In this document: in pieces, positions 25,251 through 33,788 of the stretch | Layout of the letters: every line of letters starts with the position of its first letter | Numbering within the stretch: position 1 is the stretch's first letter | Assembly (NCBI GenBank): GCA_964621165.1 | Contig: CAZULC010000017.1 | Coordinates: forward strand, 1-45,778 | Length of the DNA stretch: 45,778 bases | Source of the DNA: UMGS1696 sp964621165 | GTDB lineage: Bacteria > Bacillota > Clostridia > Oscillospirales > CAG-272 | Direction: 5' to 3' | Made by a program: the position numbers and the translations under genes | The notes under the pieces: generated by a model | What the model was told of the DNA's origin: nothing | Seen by the model: the letters and a program-made list of their open reading frames with translations, nothing else | Database searches by the model: none

Positions 25251-26753
25251 ATGAAAAAACGCGCATTATCATTATTTCTCGCCCTGCTGATTCTTGCTCT
25301 GTCCGTAACGGCATGCAGCGAAGTCAAAGAGGAAACCAACGAAACAACCGGCGAGAGCGCTCCCACCTCCAACACAGGCGAAACCGTACCTGAGGCGGAA
25401 GGGGAGACTGAGCTTCAGCCAAATCTTCCCGATATCAGCTTCGACGACAGAACCTTCACCTTCCTTACCTCCGGACAGAACGACACAAACGGCAAGGACT
25501 GGGAAACCTATGACGTTTGGGTTGAGTCCACAAACGGCGAAGTTATAAACGACGCCGTATTCGAGCGGAACCTGTACATCGAAGAAACCTACGGCGCAAA
25601 AATAGCTGAATTCAAGACCACCAGCACTACCTTTGACGAAATCCGCAAGGAGGTTCAGTCGGACAGCGGTTCCTTTGACGCGGCAATGACCCACTTCGAG
25701 AACTCCGCAAGCCTCGGCAAGGACGGCTTCCTTCACAATCTCAACAGTATAGACTACCTTGATTTGTCCATGCCCTGGTGGGACCAGCGTGGGGTTGAAG
25801 AGCTTACGATTCTGAACAGTCTCTACATAGCAACCGGAGATATCACGGTAATCGACAACGACGCCACATGGGTCCTTATGTTCAACAAACAGCTTGTCGA
25901 CGACTATCAGATACCGAACCTCTACGACCTTGTGCGCGAGGACAAATGGTATTATGACACCCTCTACGACCTGATGAGTCAGGGCACCAAGGATCTTGAC
26001 GGCGACGGCGAGCTCAACTACAGGCGCGACCAATTCGGTTTTCTCACAACTGTCGATTCGGCTTACGGACTTCTCTTTGCCGCCGGACAGCCCCTTGTAG
26101 TGCGTGACCCGGACGCGGTTCTCACTCCCGTCAGCGATATCGAGCGGCTTGTGGGTGTGGTTGAAAAGGCTACGGCCATGATGAGCGACAAAAACATCGT
26201 ATACCGCGAGGACTTTGAAAGCATCGGCACCGACCCGCTCCGCAATATTTTCGAGGAAGGACGGGGACTGTTCTACGGCGAGGTAATGCAGTGCATCAAA
26301 CGCATGCGCAACAGTGACACGGACTTCGGTCTGATTCCATGGCCGAAATACGACGAGGGTCAGGACAGGTTCTACAACTGGATCCACTCTTCCGCCGGAC
26401 GGGGCGTTGTTGTTCCCGCAAACAAGACCGACTTTGAGTTCATAGGCGTGGTTCTTGAGGCAATGGCGGCAAAGTCCATGTACACCCTGACTCCGGCTTA
26501 CTACGACATCTCCATGACCTACAAATTCATGCGTGACGCGGACTCGTCGGAAATGCTTGACATAATCCTTGACAGCCGTTTCTACGACCTGAGCCTTATC
26601 TACAACTTCGGTATGTCCACCATCATCACCAGCATGATCACCTCCGGCGCCAACACATTCGCTTCGAAGTGGAAGGCCATGAGCAAGTCATTCGCAAAGA
26701 ACATTGAAAAAACCGTGAATAAACTATCCCAGCTCGAGGACGAACGGGGATAA
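25251..26753 (+). CDS. Extracellular solute-binding lipoprotein (paralogue 1)
   Basis: A 500-residue lipoprotein. The signal peptide runs MKKRALSLFLALLILALS and the lipobox is VTAC, so Cys21 or so is lipidated. A Glu/Thr-rich linker of about 40 residues precedes the binding domain, which starts LPDISFDDRTFTFLTSG. YIATGDITVIDNDATWVLMFNK and FGLIPWPKYDEGQDR are typical of family 1-like ABC sugar-binding proteins. AAAGGAG precedes the ATG. No permease or ATPase gene is beside it, so it must work with a transporter encoded elsewhere or act as a receptor. It is followed by a close paralogue. Confidence 0.9.
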   Translation: MKKRALSLFLALLILALSVTACSEVKEETNETTGESAPTSNTGETVPEAEGETELQPNLPDISFDDRTFTFLTSGQNDTNGKDWETYDVWVESTNGEVINDAVFERNLYIEETYGAKIAEFKTTSTTFDEIRKEVQSDSGSFDAAMTHFENSASLGKDGFLHNLNSIDYLDLSMPWWDQRGVEELTILNSLYIATGDITVIDNDATWVLMFNKQLVDDYQIPNLYDLVREDKWYYDTLYDLMSQGTKDLDGDGELNYRRDQFGFLTTVDSAYGLLFAAGQPLVVRDPDAVLTPVSDIERLVGVVEKATAMMSDKNIVYREDFESIGTDPLRNIFEEGRGLFYGEVMQCIKRMRNSDTDFGLIPWPKYDEGQDRFYNWIHSSAGRGVVVPANKTDFEFIGVVLEAMAAKSMYTLTPAYYDISMTYKFMRDADSSEMLDIILDSRFYDLSLIYNFGMSTIITSMITSGANTFASKWKAMSKSFAKNIEKTVNKLSQLEDERG

Positions 26754-26778
26754 AGCATCTTAGAAAATACCACAAAAA

Positions 26779-26833
26779 TGGCAGTCTGATACGGAATCCC
26801 TCCGCCGGTAAGGCTGTTTTTTTTTTTTAGCGT
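26779..26833 (+). terminator. Terminator after solute-binding paralogue 1
   Basis: A G/C-rich hairpin region (GGCAG near 26779 with GGCTG near 26812, inner CGGA/TCCG pairing) is followed by an unbroken run of 14 T. Confidence 0.6.
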
Positions 26834-26985
26834 TTGTTAACATAATAACAGTATTACGTACATATTTCAGACATTTTATGGTGGTATAATATGTACAGTC
26901 AATAATTTAGAAATTTAAAATTCAATGATTATTTTATAATCACAGTGCAGAAAAGAACAATACATTTTAAAGGAAAGGACTACAC

Positions 26986-28506
26986 ATGAAAAAGCGTACT
27001 TTATCGCTGATTCTCGCTCTGCTGATGCTTGCCACCGCAGTCACCGCATGCAGTGAGACAAAGGAAGAACAAAACGGCAGCGAAACCACACCGTCAGCCG
27101 CAGACGAAAGCTCCTCAGGGGCTGAAAACGAAGCCGAAGAAGAAAACGCGGCCGAAACCACCGAGCTTCAGCCCGATTTGCCAGACGTGACCTTTGACGA
27201 CCAGACCTTCACCTTCCTTACGTCGGGACAAAACGACACAAACGGCGTTCACTGGGAGACCTACGACATCTGGGTTGAGTCCACAAACGGCGAGGTCATC
27301 AACGACGCGGTGTTCGACCGGAACATGTACATCGAGGACAAGTACAAGGTTAAGCTTGCCGAATTCAAGGCTTCCGGCGCTACACTTGACGAAATCCGCA
27401 AGGAAGTCACTTCGGACAGCGGCGCCTTTGACGTGGGCATGACTCACTTCGAAAACTCCGCAACCCTCTCAAAGGAAGGCTACCTCCAGGATCTGAACAG
27501 CATCGACTACATCGACACCACAAAACCATGGTGGGACCAGAGACTGGTTGAGGACCTGACCATCATGGACAGCCTCTACATAGCCACCGGCGACATCACG
27601 GTAATCGACAACGACGCCACATGGGTTCTCATGTTCAACAAGGCAATGGTAGCGAACTACCAGATGCCAAACCTCTACGATCTCGTGCGCGAGGACAAAT
27701 GGTACTACGACACCTTCCTCGAGCTTATCGAACAGGGTACGGAAGACACGGACGGCGACGGCGTACAGAACTTCAAGAACGACCAGTACGGCCTGATCAC
27801 GACTCCCGCATGTGCGTACGGACTTCTCTTTGCCTCCGGTGAAGAAGCGGTGGTGCGGGACCCTGAGGCCATACTCATGCCCGCCTCGGATATCGAGAGA
27901 ATGACGGGAGTAATCGACAAGGCCATGGGCATTCTGGCAAACAAGGACATCACGGTTCAGGCGGACTACAGCAATCTCGGCTCCGACGACGTGCGCAACA
28001 TGTTTGAGGAAGGACGGGGACTGTTCTTCGGCGAGGTAATGCAGTGCATCATCCGTATGCGTGAGAGCGACACCGACTTTGGTCTGATTCCATGGCCCAA
28101 ATACGACGAGGGTCAGGACCGCTACTACAACTGGATCCACTCTTCAGCAGGACGGGGCGTAGTTGTTCCCGCTAACAAGACCAACCTCGAGTTCATCGGC
28201 ACAATCGTTGAAGCCATGGCGGCAAAGTCCATGTACACCCTGACTCCGGCGTACTACGACATTTCCCTGACCTACAAGTTCATGCGCGATGCGGAATCGG
28301 CTGAAATGCTTGATATAATTCTAGACAGCCGTCTGTATGATTTAAGCGCGATCTACGGCTTTGGCCTTACTACTACCATCACCAACATGATAAACAGCGG
28401 CACAAACACCTTTGCTTCTAAGTGGAAAGCTCTGAGCAAGTCCTTCGGCAAGAGCATAGAGAAGACCGTCGAAACATTCACTGAACTTAAAGAAGAGCGA
28501 GGCTGA
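26986..28506 (+). CDS. Extracellular solute-binding lipoprotein (paralogue 2)
   Basis: A 506-residue lipoprotein closely related to the gene just upstream along its whole length. It shares the start LPDVTFDDQTFTFLTSGQND, the IATGDITVIDNDATWVLMFNK block and the RGVVVPANKT block. The signal peptide ends in VTAC. The linker after the Cys differs and is longer and more acidic, while the binding domain is conserved, as expected for an old duplication under selection. It has its own -10 box (TATAAT 26885-26890) and a strong terminator, so it is expressed separately from paralogue 1. Ligand unknown. Confidence 0.9.
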   Translation: MKKRTLSLILALLMLATAVTACSETKEEQNGSETTPSAADESSSGAENEAEEENAAETTELQPDLPDVTFDDQTFTFLTSGQNDTNGVHWETYDIWVESTNGEVINDAVFDRNMYIEDKYKVKLAEFKASGATLDEIRKEVTSDSGAFDVGMTHFENSATLSKEGYLQDLNSIDYIDTTKPWWDQRLVEDLTIMDSLYIATGDITVIDNDATWVLMFNKAMVANYQMPNLYDLVREDKWYYDTFLELIEQGTEDTDGDGVQNFKNDQYGLITTPACAYGLLFASGEEAVVRDPEAILMPASDIERMTGVIDKAMGILANKDITVQADYSNLGSDDVRNMFEEGRGLFFGEVMQCIIRMRESDTDFGLIPWPKYDEGQDRYYNWIHSSAGRGVVVPANKTNLEFIGTIVEAMAAKSMYTLTPAYYDISLTYKFMRDAESAEMLDIILDSRLYDLSAIYGFGLTTTITNMINSGTNTFASKWKALSKSFGKSIEKTVETFTELKEERG

Positions 28507-28532
28507 GTAAATAGTAAAACAATATCAACTGA

Positions 28533-28585
28533 AAAGCAGTCTTCATCCCGTTGTTTTCCGGGAAGCAAAGACTGCTTCTTTTTTG
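28533..28585 (+). terminator. Terminator after solute-binding paralogue 2
   Basis: AAGCAGTCTT pairs perfectly with AAGACTGCTT (10 bp), followed by CTTTTTT. It lies between convergent genes. Confidence 0.85.
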
Positions 28586-28596
28586 TCCGGCGGTTT

Positions 28597-29220
28597 TCAC
28601 GCGGTGACTGAGAAACTGCAGGGGCTGGGGTGCCTGAGCAGGTATCGGGCGTAGTCGCTGTCGCAAAGCCATTTCTTCATGTCCTCACGCCGGACAAAAA
28701 GGGGCATGCGGTCGTGAATTCTCGCCGGAGTCCCGACTGCCGCAGTGGTTATGATGACGTACTGGCGCGAAAAGCCTTCTCCCCTCTCGAGAGCCGCCAT
28801 GAGAAAATCCGAATTGTTGTTCTTTTTGTCGAAGGAACCATAGAAAACATCATTTCCCGGGGAGATGTAGTACTTTATTCCCCCGTTCCACTCGTAGTAG
28901 CCTGAGGCCAGAACCAAAGCACGGCTTGAATTGAAGCTGTCGTGGAACATTGGGCGTTCGTCTGCGGTCTCGGCTCTTGCGTTGATTATTCTCTTCGTCG
29001 ACAGTCCGGTTGGAGTTCCGGATTTTTTCTCCGTGTATGTGAAACCCCACTCGGAAATGTGGGCTTCAACCTGGCCGGAGGATGAAAATGAACTGTAAAA
29101 AAGCGGCATAACGCTCCCCGGGAACACTTCCTCCTGCCTGAAATATTTCTTTCGCTTTTCCCTGTCGAGGATTCCCAGCAGCTCCTCGTCGTCAAGCCAC
29201 GCCTGATATCTTCCGCACAT
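28597..29220 (-). CDS. SRAP-domain abasic-site processing protein (HMCES/YedK family)
   Basis: A 207-residue protein starting MCGRYQAW. After Met removal Cys2 is the residue that crosslinks abasic sites in single-stranded DNA. The family Glu is in GYYEWNGG and the His in RIHDRMPLFV; all three are present. It shields or processes damaged forks. The start is fixed at 29220 because the catalytic Cys must be second; an in-frame ATG 13 codons upstream is rejected. It is divergent from a Y-family polymerase gene. Confidence 0.93.
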   Translation of the reverse strand: MCGRYQAWLDDEELLGILDREKRKKYFRQEEVFPGSVMPLFYSSFSSSGQVEAHISEWGFTYTEKKSGTPTGLSTKRIINARAETADERPMFHDSFNSSRALVLASGYYEWNGGIKYYISPGNDVFYGSFDKKNNNSDFLMAALERGEGFSRQYVIITTAAVGTPARIHDRMPLFVRREDMKKWLCDSDYARYLLRHPSPCSFSVTA

Positions 29221-29308
29221 AGTATATATCCTTTCTGTTATCTCACAACCATCGAACAATATTTCTCTTTAATCCCAATATTTTCTGAAATTAATTTCGT
29301 TTTTCCTA

Positions 29309-29337
29309 TTGACATATCGCGAAAATGCGTTTATAAT
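29309..29337 (+). promoter_or_regulatory. Promoter for the Y-family polymerase gene
   Basis: Perfect TTGACA (29309-29314), 17 bases, perfect TATAAT (29332-29337). No LexA-type palindrome was found in the shared intergenic region. Confidence 0.85.
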
Positions 29338-29448
29338 ATAGTCAATCAAATGTTCTTCATCGCAGCTATATTGTACATTAAGTTTTCCCGTTTGTCAATG
29401 GGATATTCCATATTTAACAGAAATTTAATTTTTACGAAGGTGATTTAA

Positions 29449-30792
29449 GTGACTGAAAGCTGTTCTTTGAATACGGTATACAAATCAGGAATAAAGAAAA
29501 GACCCCAGAAGTCCATGTGGGCGGATGTCCGGAAGGAAGAAGACAGGGTCATACTCCACTGCGACCTCAACAATTTCTTCGCCTCGGCTGAGCTTCTCGA
29601 CCATCCGGAGCTGCGTGACAGGCCCGTCATAGTGGGAGGGTCAACGGAAATGCGCCACGGGATCGTGCTGGCCAAAAACTACCCCGCAAAGGCTTTTGGC
29701 ATCATAACAGGGGAACCGGTGACCTCCGCCCTCGGCAAATGTCCGGCTTTGATTTCCCTTGAGCCTCACTACGACAAGTACCTCGACTACTCACGAAAGG
29801 TTCGTGAAATCTACACCCGATACACCGACCTTATAGAGGCCATGGGAATTGACGAGTGCTTCCTCGACGTGACCGGCAGCAGGTACCTCTACGGCGACGG
29901 GGAGACCATAGCCAACGAAATCCGTGAGACGGTAAAGCGGGAGACGGGGCTGACCATATCGGTTGGTGTATCCTTCAACAAGATTTTCGCAAAGTTAGGC
30001 TCGGACATGAAGAAGCCCGACGCGGTGACTGTGATTCCACGCGAGTCCTTCCGGGAGAAAATCTGGAGCCTTCCCGCCAATGAGATGTTAGGTGTGGGAA
30101 TGAAGACCTACAAGAAGCTGTGGTACCGTGGCGTTCACACAATCGGGGACATTGCCAGAACCAAGCCGGAGCTTATGCAGTCATACCTAGGCAAGGCGGG
30201 GCTGGTTCTGTGGATCTACGCCAATGGACTGGAGGACTCGGCGGTGATGGAGCAGAACGAACGTTACCCAATCAAATCAATCGGCCACGGGACTACAACT
30301 GTCGCCGACCTTGACACTGAGCGCGAGGTGTTTGACGTGATAATCGAGCTGTCGGAGGAAATCGGCATGAAGCTGAGGGGAAACGGCCTGAAGTCCTGCG
30401 GAGTTGCTGTGGGAATACGGGAAAACGATCTGAGCTGCCGTGAGTACCAGATGAAGTTTTCCGAATCCACCCAGTTGTCCCGGGATATTGCAAGGGGCGC
30501 CATGCGTGTATTCCGTGAAAAGCACGTGTGGACCCGTCCAATCCGTAGTGTGACCGTGAGGGCAATCTACATTTCATCCGAAAACGCACCTGAGCAGCTG
30601 AGCTTCACGGAGGAGCTGTACGGCGGCTGTTGTTCACGGGAAAAAAAGTCGGAGCTTCTGCGGCTCGAGAGCACAATCGACTCACTGCGTAAGAGGTATG
30701 GGGACCACTGCGTACACAGCGCCACATACCTGCGGAACAACAAACTCGGCTCACAGAGAATCGGATTCCGGGACCACAGCGAGATTTACTGA
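29449..30792 (+). CDS. dinB: DNA polymerase IV-like Y-family translesion polymerase
   Basis: A 447-residue translesion polymerase. Palm motifs are ILHCDLNNFFASAE and the catalytic MGIDECFLDVTGS. A finger/thumb region with SVGVSFNKIFAKLGSDMKKPD follows, then helix-hairpin-helix ELMQSYLG and a little-finger domain with IKSIGHGTTT. The DLNNFF form, instead of DMDxFF, is common among clostridial members. The start is taken as GTG at 29449, behind AAGGTGA at good spacing. An ATG at 29515 is the alternative and would drop a poorly conserved leader. It copies past lesions at low fidelity. Confidence 0.92.
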   Translation: MTESCSLNTVYKSGIKKRPQKSMWADVRKEEDRVILHCDLNNFFASAELLDHPELRDRPVIVGGSTEMRHGIVLAKNYPAKAFGIITGEPVTSALGKCPALISLEPHYDKYLDYSRKVREIYTRYTDLIEAMGIDECFLDVTGSRYLYGDGETIANEIRETVKRETGLTISVGVSFNKIFAKLGSDMKKPDAVTVIPRESFREKIWSLPANEMLGVGMKTYKKLWYRGVHTIGDIARTKPELMQSYLGKAGLVLWIYANGLEDSAVMEQNERYPIKSIGHGTTTVADLDTEREVFDVIIELSEEIGMKLRGNGLKSCGVAVGIRENDLSCREYQMKFSESTQLSRDIARGAMRVFREKHVWTRPIRSVTVRAIYISSENAPEQLSFTEELYGGCCSREKKSELLRLESTIDSLRKRYGDHCVHSATYLRNNKLGSQRIGFRDHSEIY

Positions 30793-30870
30793 AATATTGA
30801 AGTTTTATGCTTTTTCCGTCCATTTTTTTCACTTTTCCGTCATTGATTTAACTATGTTATAATTTTGTTA

Positions 30871-30899
30871 TTGACTTTGACGGAATTATCATTTACAAT
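30871..30899 (+). promoter_or_regulatory. Promoter for the AraC-family gene
   Basis: TTGACT (30871-30876), 17-base spacer, TACAAT (30894-30899), with a leader of about 130 bases. Confidence 0.7.
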
Positions 30900-31035
30900 T
30901 AATATATTACTTATATTGTGCAGAGGATTGAATTAATAGACTGTTCGCAAATATCACTTGATTTGTACTTATTTTTAGTATGCGGTATTCATCCCGTCGG
31001 CAATATGACGCGAAGTGAAAGAGGAGTGCATCCGT

Positions 31036-31929
31036 ATGCCGGATGAAAACAAAAATTTTACGCAGAGTTCATACAGATATACGTGCGGTTCAGGTTCCCG
31101 CCTTGGAGTTTTCCCGTTTATCTGCACCGATTCCGCAAAGTTTACGCTGGAAAACGGACAACGGGAAAAGCAGGAACCCTGTGAAAAATACCTGATTATC
31201 GCTGTACTGGAAGGCTCCGGCGAGGTGGCTCAGGGCGGTGAGAGCAGAACCCTTGACGAGGGACGCGCCATTCTTCTGGACTGCCGTACCCCGCTTGAAT
31301 ACGCCGCCGTCGGTGATAAATGCCTGTTCTGCCTCGTTCACTTCACTGCCCAGACCATGGAGGGATACGCCTCTTCCCTGCTCTCGGCCCTCACGCCTGT
31401 CAGACTCAGGAACAGGGGGCATTTTGAAAAGCTGATATACCAATGTAGCAGACTCCTGCGGCAAAGCGACTATGAATCATGTGCGGTCGGAAGTAATATC
31501 ATATCAAATCTTCTGACGGAAATGATATGCTCCGAGGGGGAGGAAGCCGAAAGCAGCGTCAAAGTCCGTCCGGAGATTGCCGAGCTTGAAGAATACATCA
31601 GGACAAACTGTCATGAGCAGCTTCATCTGCAGGACTTCATGGAGCATTCGTATTTTTCGAAGTACCACATGATACGGCTGTTTGTGGCTCAGGTGGGAAT
31701 GTCGCCCTACAAATACCTCCACGCATGCCGGGTCAGTCAGGCTCAGAAGATACTCGAGACCTCCGGCGCGTCAATTTCCGAGGTGGCCTATTCCGTGGGC
31801 TACTCCGACCCGATTGTGTTCACCCGTCACTTCAAGGCGGTTGTGGGTGTGACTCCAAGCGAATACCGACACGAACACTCCCGCGGGCAGAACCGCAGGA
31901 ACATGAGCGGGAACGAAGGCGCCGAATAG
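31036..31929 (+). CDS. AraC-family transcriptional regulator
   Basis: A 297-residue regulator. The N-terminal half is a cupin-like effector domain with EGSGEVAQGGESRTLDEG and LLDCRTPLEY. The C-terminal half holds two helix-turn-helix units: LQDFMEHSYFSKYHMIRLF and ISEVAYSVGYSDPIVFTRHF, followed by VGVTPSEYR. The ATG at 31036 lies behind GAGGAG and is preferred over the GTG seven codons earlier. Its position just upstream of a surface protein gene and rhaA-rhaD suggests it senses a sugar, perhaps rhamnose, but no operator repeats were found to prove it. Confidence 0.88.
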   Translation: MPDENKNFTQSSYRYTCGSGSRLGVFPFICTDSAKFTLENGQREKQEPCEKYLIIAVLEGSGEVAQGGESRTLDEGRAILLDCRTPLEYAAVGDKCLFCLVHFTAQTMEGYASSLLSALTPVRLRNRGHFEKLIYQCSRLLRQSDYESCAVGSNIISNLLTEMICSEGEEAESSVKVRPEIAELEEYIRTNCHEQLHLQDFMEHSYFSKYHMIRLFVAQVGMSPYKYLHACRVSQAQKILETSGASISEVAYSVGYSDPIVFTRHFKAVVGVTPSEYRHEHSRGQNRRNMSGNEGAE

Positions 31930-31961
31930 CAATTTCAGTATGTTTGTCGGCAATTAATGAG

Positions 31962-31990
31962 TTTACTTTCAGTTGTGCATATGGTATAAT
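31962..31990 (+). promoter_or_regulatory. Promoter for the two-module surface protein
   Basis: TTTACT (31962-31967), 17 bases, TATAAT (31985-31990). The leader to the ATG is about 140 bases. Confidence 0.65.
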
Positions 31991-32135
31991 TTAATTATAC
32001 TTAAACCGGCAATAATTTCGGATTATGGCTGAAAAATTCCGTTAATCAGTTGGGCGAATTCTACTGATATTTTAATTATGTTTGCTATGGCTTCAAGAGC
32101 AAAAAAAACATTATATTAAAGCAAGGGAGAAAATT

Positions 32136-33557
32136 ATGAAAAAGCTGACTACAATTCTGCTGACGGCGGCTGTCACTGCCGGCCTGACGTTGGCGGTAAG
32201 CGCGGCCGACCCTACGATTTTATGGGACTTCGGCGAAGATGAGGAAATGTCCGAATACATAACCGGAGACACAAATGTCTTGTTCTACGGCGAAGAGGAC
32301 TACTACTCCTTTATGGCTTCCGGCGGCGACCCCTACCTGACAATCAACACGCCGGCCGACGACGTATCTGATGTACAGTGGGCAAAGGTCCGCGTCATGA
32401 ACCCCAGTCCGGCTACTGCAATCGAGCTGTTCGGCTACACCAACGGACGTTCCCTAAGCGGTCCTGAATGCACCCACATCAACATCGAATCAAACTCCGA
32501 CGAATGGAAGACCTACATCATCAACGTTTTCCAGTCCAACATGATTACCGCAAACACCTTCAAGGGCGCGTCCCTTGACACGACATACTGGATGGGAACC
32601 GTTGAAGGAATCCGTCTCGACCCGATGTGGATAAACGGCGACGGCGACATGACCGCTGGTGACGAAATCTACATCGACTACGTGGCATTCTTCTCAAGCG
32701 AAGAAGACGCAAAGGCTTTCCGTGCGGATCAGGACTCCCCTTCCGACAGCGTTGAGCAGTTCTTCACTGAAGAGGAAGTAAAGCCCCAGGACGTCACCAT
32801 TGCCGAAACTGTGGATACCTCATCCCCCGACCCGACCATCGTATGGAACTTCGGCTCGGACGGCGCAATGGATGCATTGATGAGCGACACTACATCCGTT
32901 GAATGGGAAGCGGCTGACGACTACTACACCTTCACCGCTCTCAACGCCGACCCCAACGTTGTAATCAACACACCGGCTGACGATGCACGTCTGATTCAGT
33001 GGGCCAAGGTTCGGGTAAAGAACCCCGGTCCGGCTACCGCAATCGAGCTGTTTGCCGCAACGAACTTCAGATCTCTCAGCGGTTCCGAATGTACACATAT
33101 CGAAGTCGAAACCAGCGACGAGTGGAAAACCTACATAGTGAACCTCTTTGACGCAAACGTTGCCACCGCCAACACCTACAAAGGCGCAACCCTTGAGACC
33201 ACCTACTGGGAAGGCTCCGTTCAGTCCATCCGTCTCGACCCGATGTGGCAGGCAAATGAAGACGGCACTGACGGCGGCGGAAGCATGAATCCGGGCGATC
33301 AGATCATGATCGACTACATCGCGTTCTTTGCAAACGAGGATGCCGCAAAGGCATACGAACCCGGCGCTGAAACTGCTGCTCCCGAGACTGTCGAGCCTGA
33401 AAACGTTGAAACTGCCGTTCCTGCTGAAACTGCTGCTCCTGCTACTAATACAACAGCTTCTTCAACTGCTCCACAGACTCCTGACGCCGTTGTGGCTCTC
33501 GTGGTTCTCACCGGAATCTTCGGAATAGGCGCAGGCGTTTCCAAAAAGAGAAGATAA
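32136..33557 (+). CDS. Secreted protein with two repeated modules and sortase-like C-terminal anchor
   Basis: A 473-residue protein of unknown function. The signal peptide is MKKLTTILLTAAVTAGLTLA with cleavage near VSAA-DPT. Two homologous modules of about 170 residues follow, each starting DPTI(L/V)W(D/N)FG. They share INTPADD, QWAKVRV, PATAIELF, CTHI, DEWKTYI and IRLDPMW, and end YIDYVAFF or MIDYIAFF. They look like beta-sandwich carbohydrate-binding modules, but no named family was recognised. A Thr/Ala/Pro-rich stalk leads to PQTPD, a hydrophobic helix and KKRR, like a sortase signal with the LPxTG motif changed. The start is the ATG behind AAGGGAGA. The neighbours are an AraC regulator and rhamnose genes. 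Confidence 0.75.
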   Translation: MKKLTTILLTAAVTAGLTLAVSAADPTILWDFGEDEEMSEYITGDTNVLFYGEEDYYSFMASGGDPYLTINTPADDVSDVQWAKVRVMNPSPATAIELFGYTNGRSLSGPECTHINIESNSDEWKTYIINVFQSNMITANTFKGASLDTTYWMGTVEGIRLDPMWINGDGDMTAGDEIYIDYVAFFSSEEDAKAFRADQDSPSDSVEQFFTEEEVKPQDVTIAETVDTSSPDPTIVWNFGSDGAMDALMSDTTSVEWEAADDYYTFTALNADPNVVINTPADDARLIQWAKVRVKNPGPATAIELFAATNFRSLSGSECTHIEVETSDEWKTYIVNLFDANVATANTYKGATLETTYWEGSVQSIRLDPMWQANEDGTDGGGSMNPGDQIMIDYIAFFANEDAAKAYEPGAETAAPETVEPENVETAVPAETAAPATNTTASSTAPQTPDAVVALVVLTGIFGIGAGVSKKRR

Positions 33558-33610
33558 ACACAGTATAGCTTTCTTCAAAATCAGATAAAACTCACTTCCT
33601 GAAACAACAA

Positions 33611-33649
33611 AAACGGTGTACGGTTAACTTTGATGTACACTGTTTTTTT
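33611..33649 (+). terminator. Terminator upstream of rhaA
   Basis: AAACGGTGTAC pairs with GTACACTGTTT (one G-U), followed by seven T. It separates the surface protein gene from rhaA-rhaD. Confidence 0.85.
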
Positions 33650-33711
33650 GATTTTTTTAGCGGACATTTTAATTTTTCCGCACTTTGTTCATTGGAATGA
33701 GCCGATGAATA

Positions 33712-33740
33712 TTGACTTTTTGCGGCGCGGGAGATATAAT
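33712..33740 (+). promoter_or_regulatory. Promoter for rhaA-rhaD
   Basis: TTGACT (33712-33717), 17 bases, perfect TATAAT (33735-33740), about 50 bases upstream of rhaA. Confidence 0.8.
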
Positions 33741-33788
33741 ATATGTGTAAATATATGGAAAACAAATACTGCAAAGGTGGTGTAACAT

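Noticed and set aside
29221..29308. LexA/SOS box between the SRAP and polymerase genes
   Set aside because: Only half-sites (CGAAC near 29253 and GTTC near 29351) were found, far apart; no palindrome.
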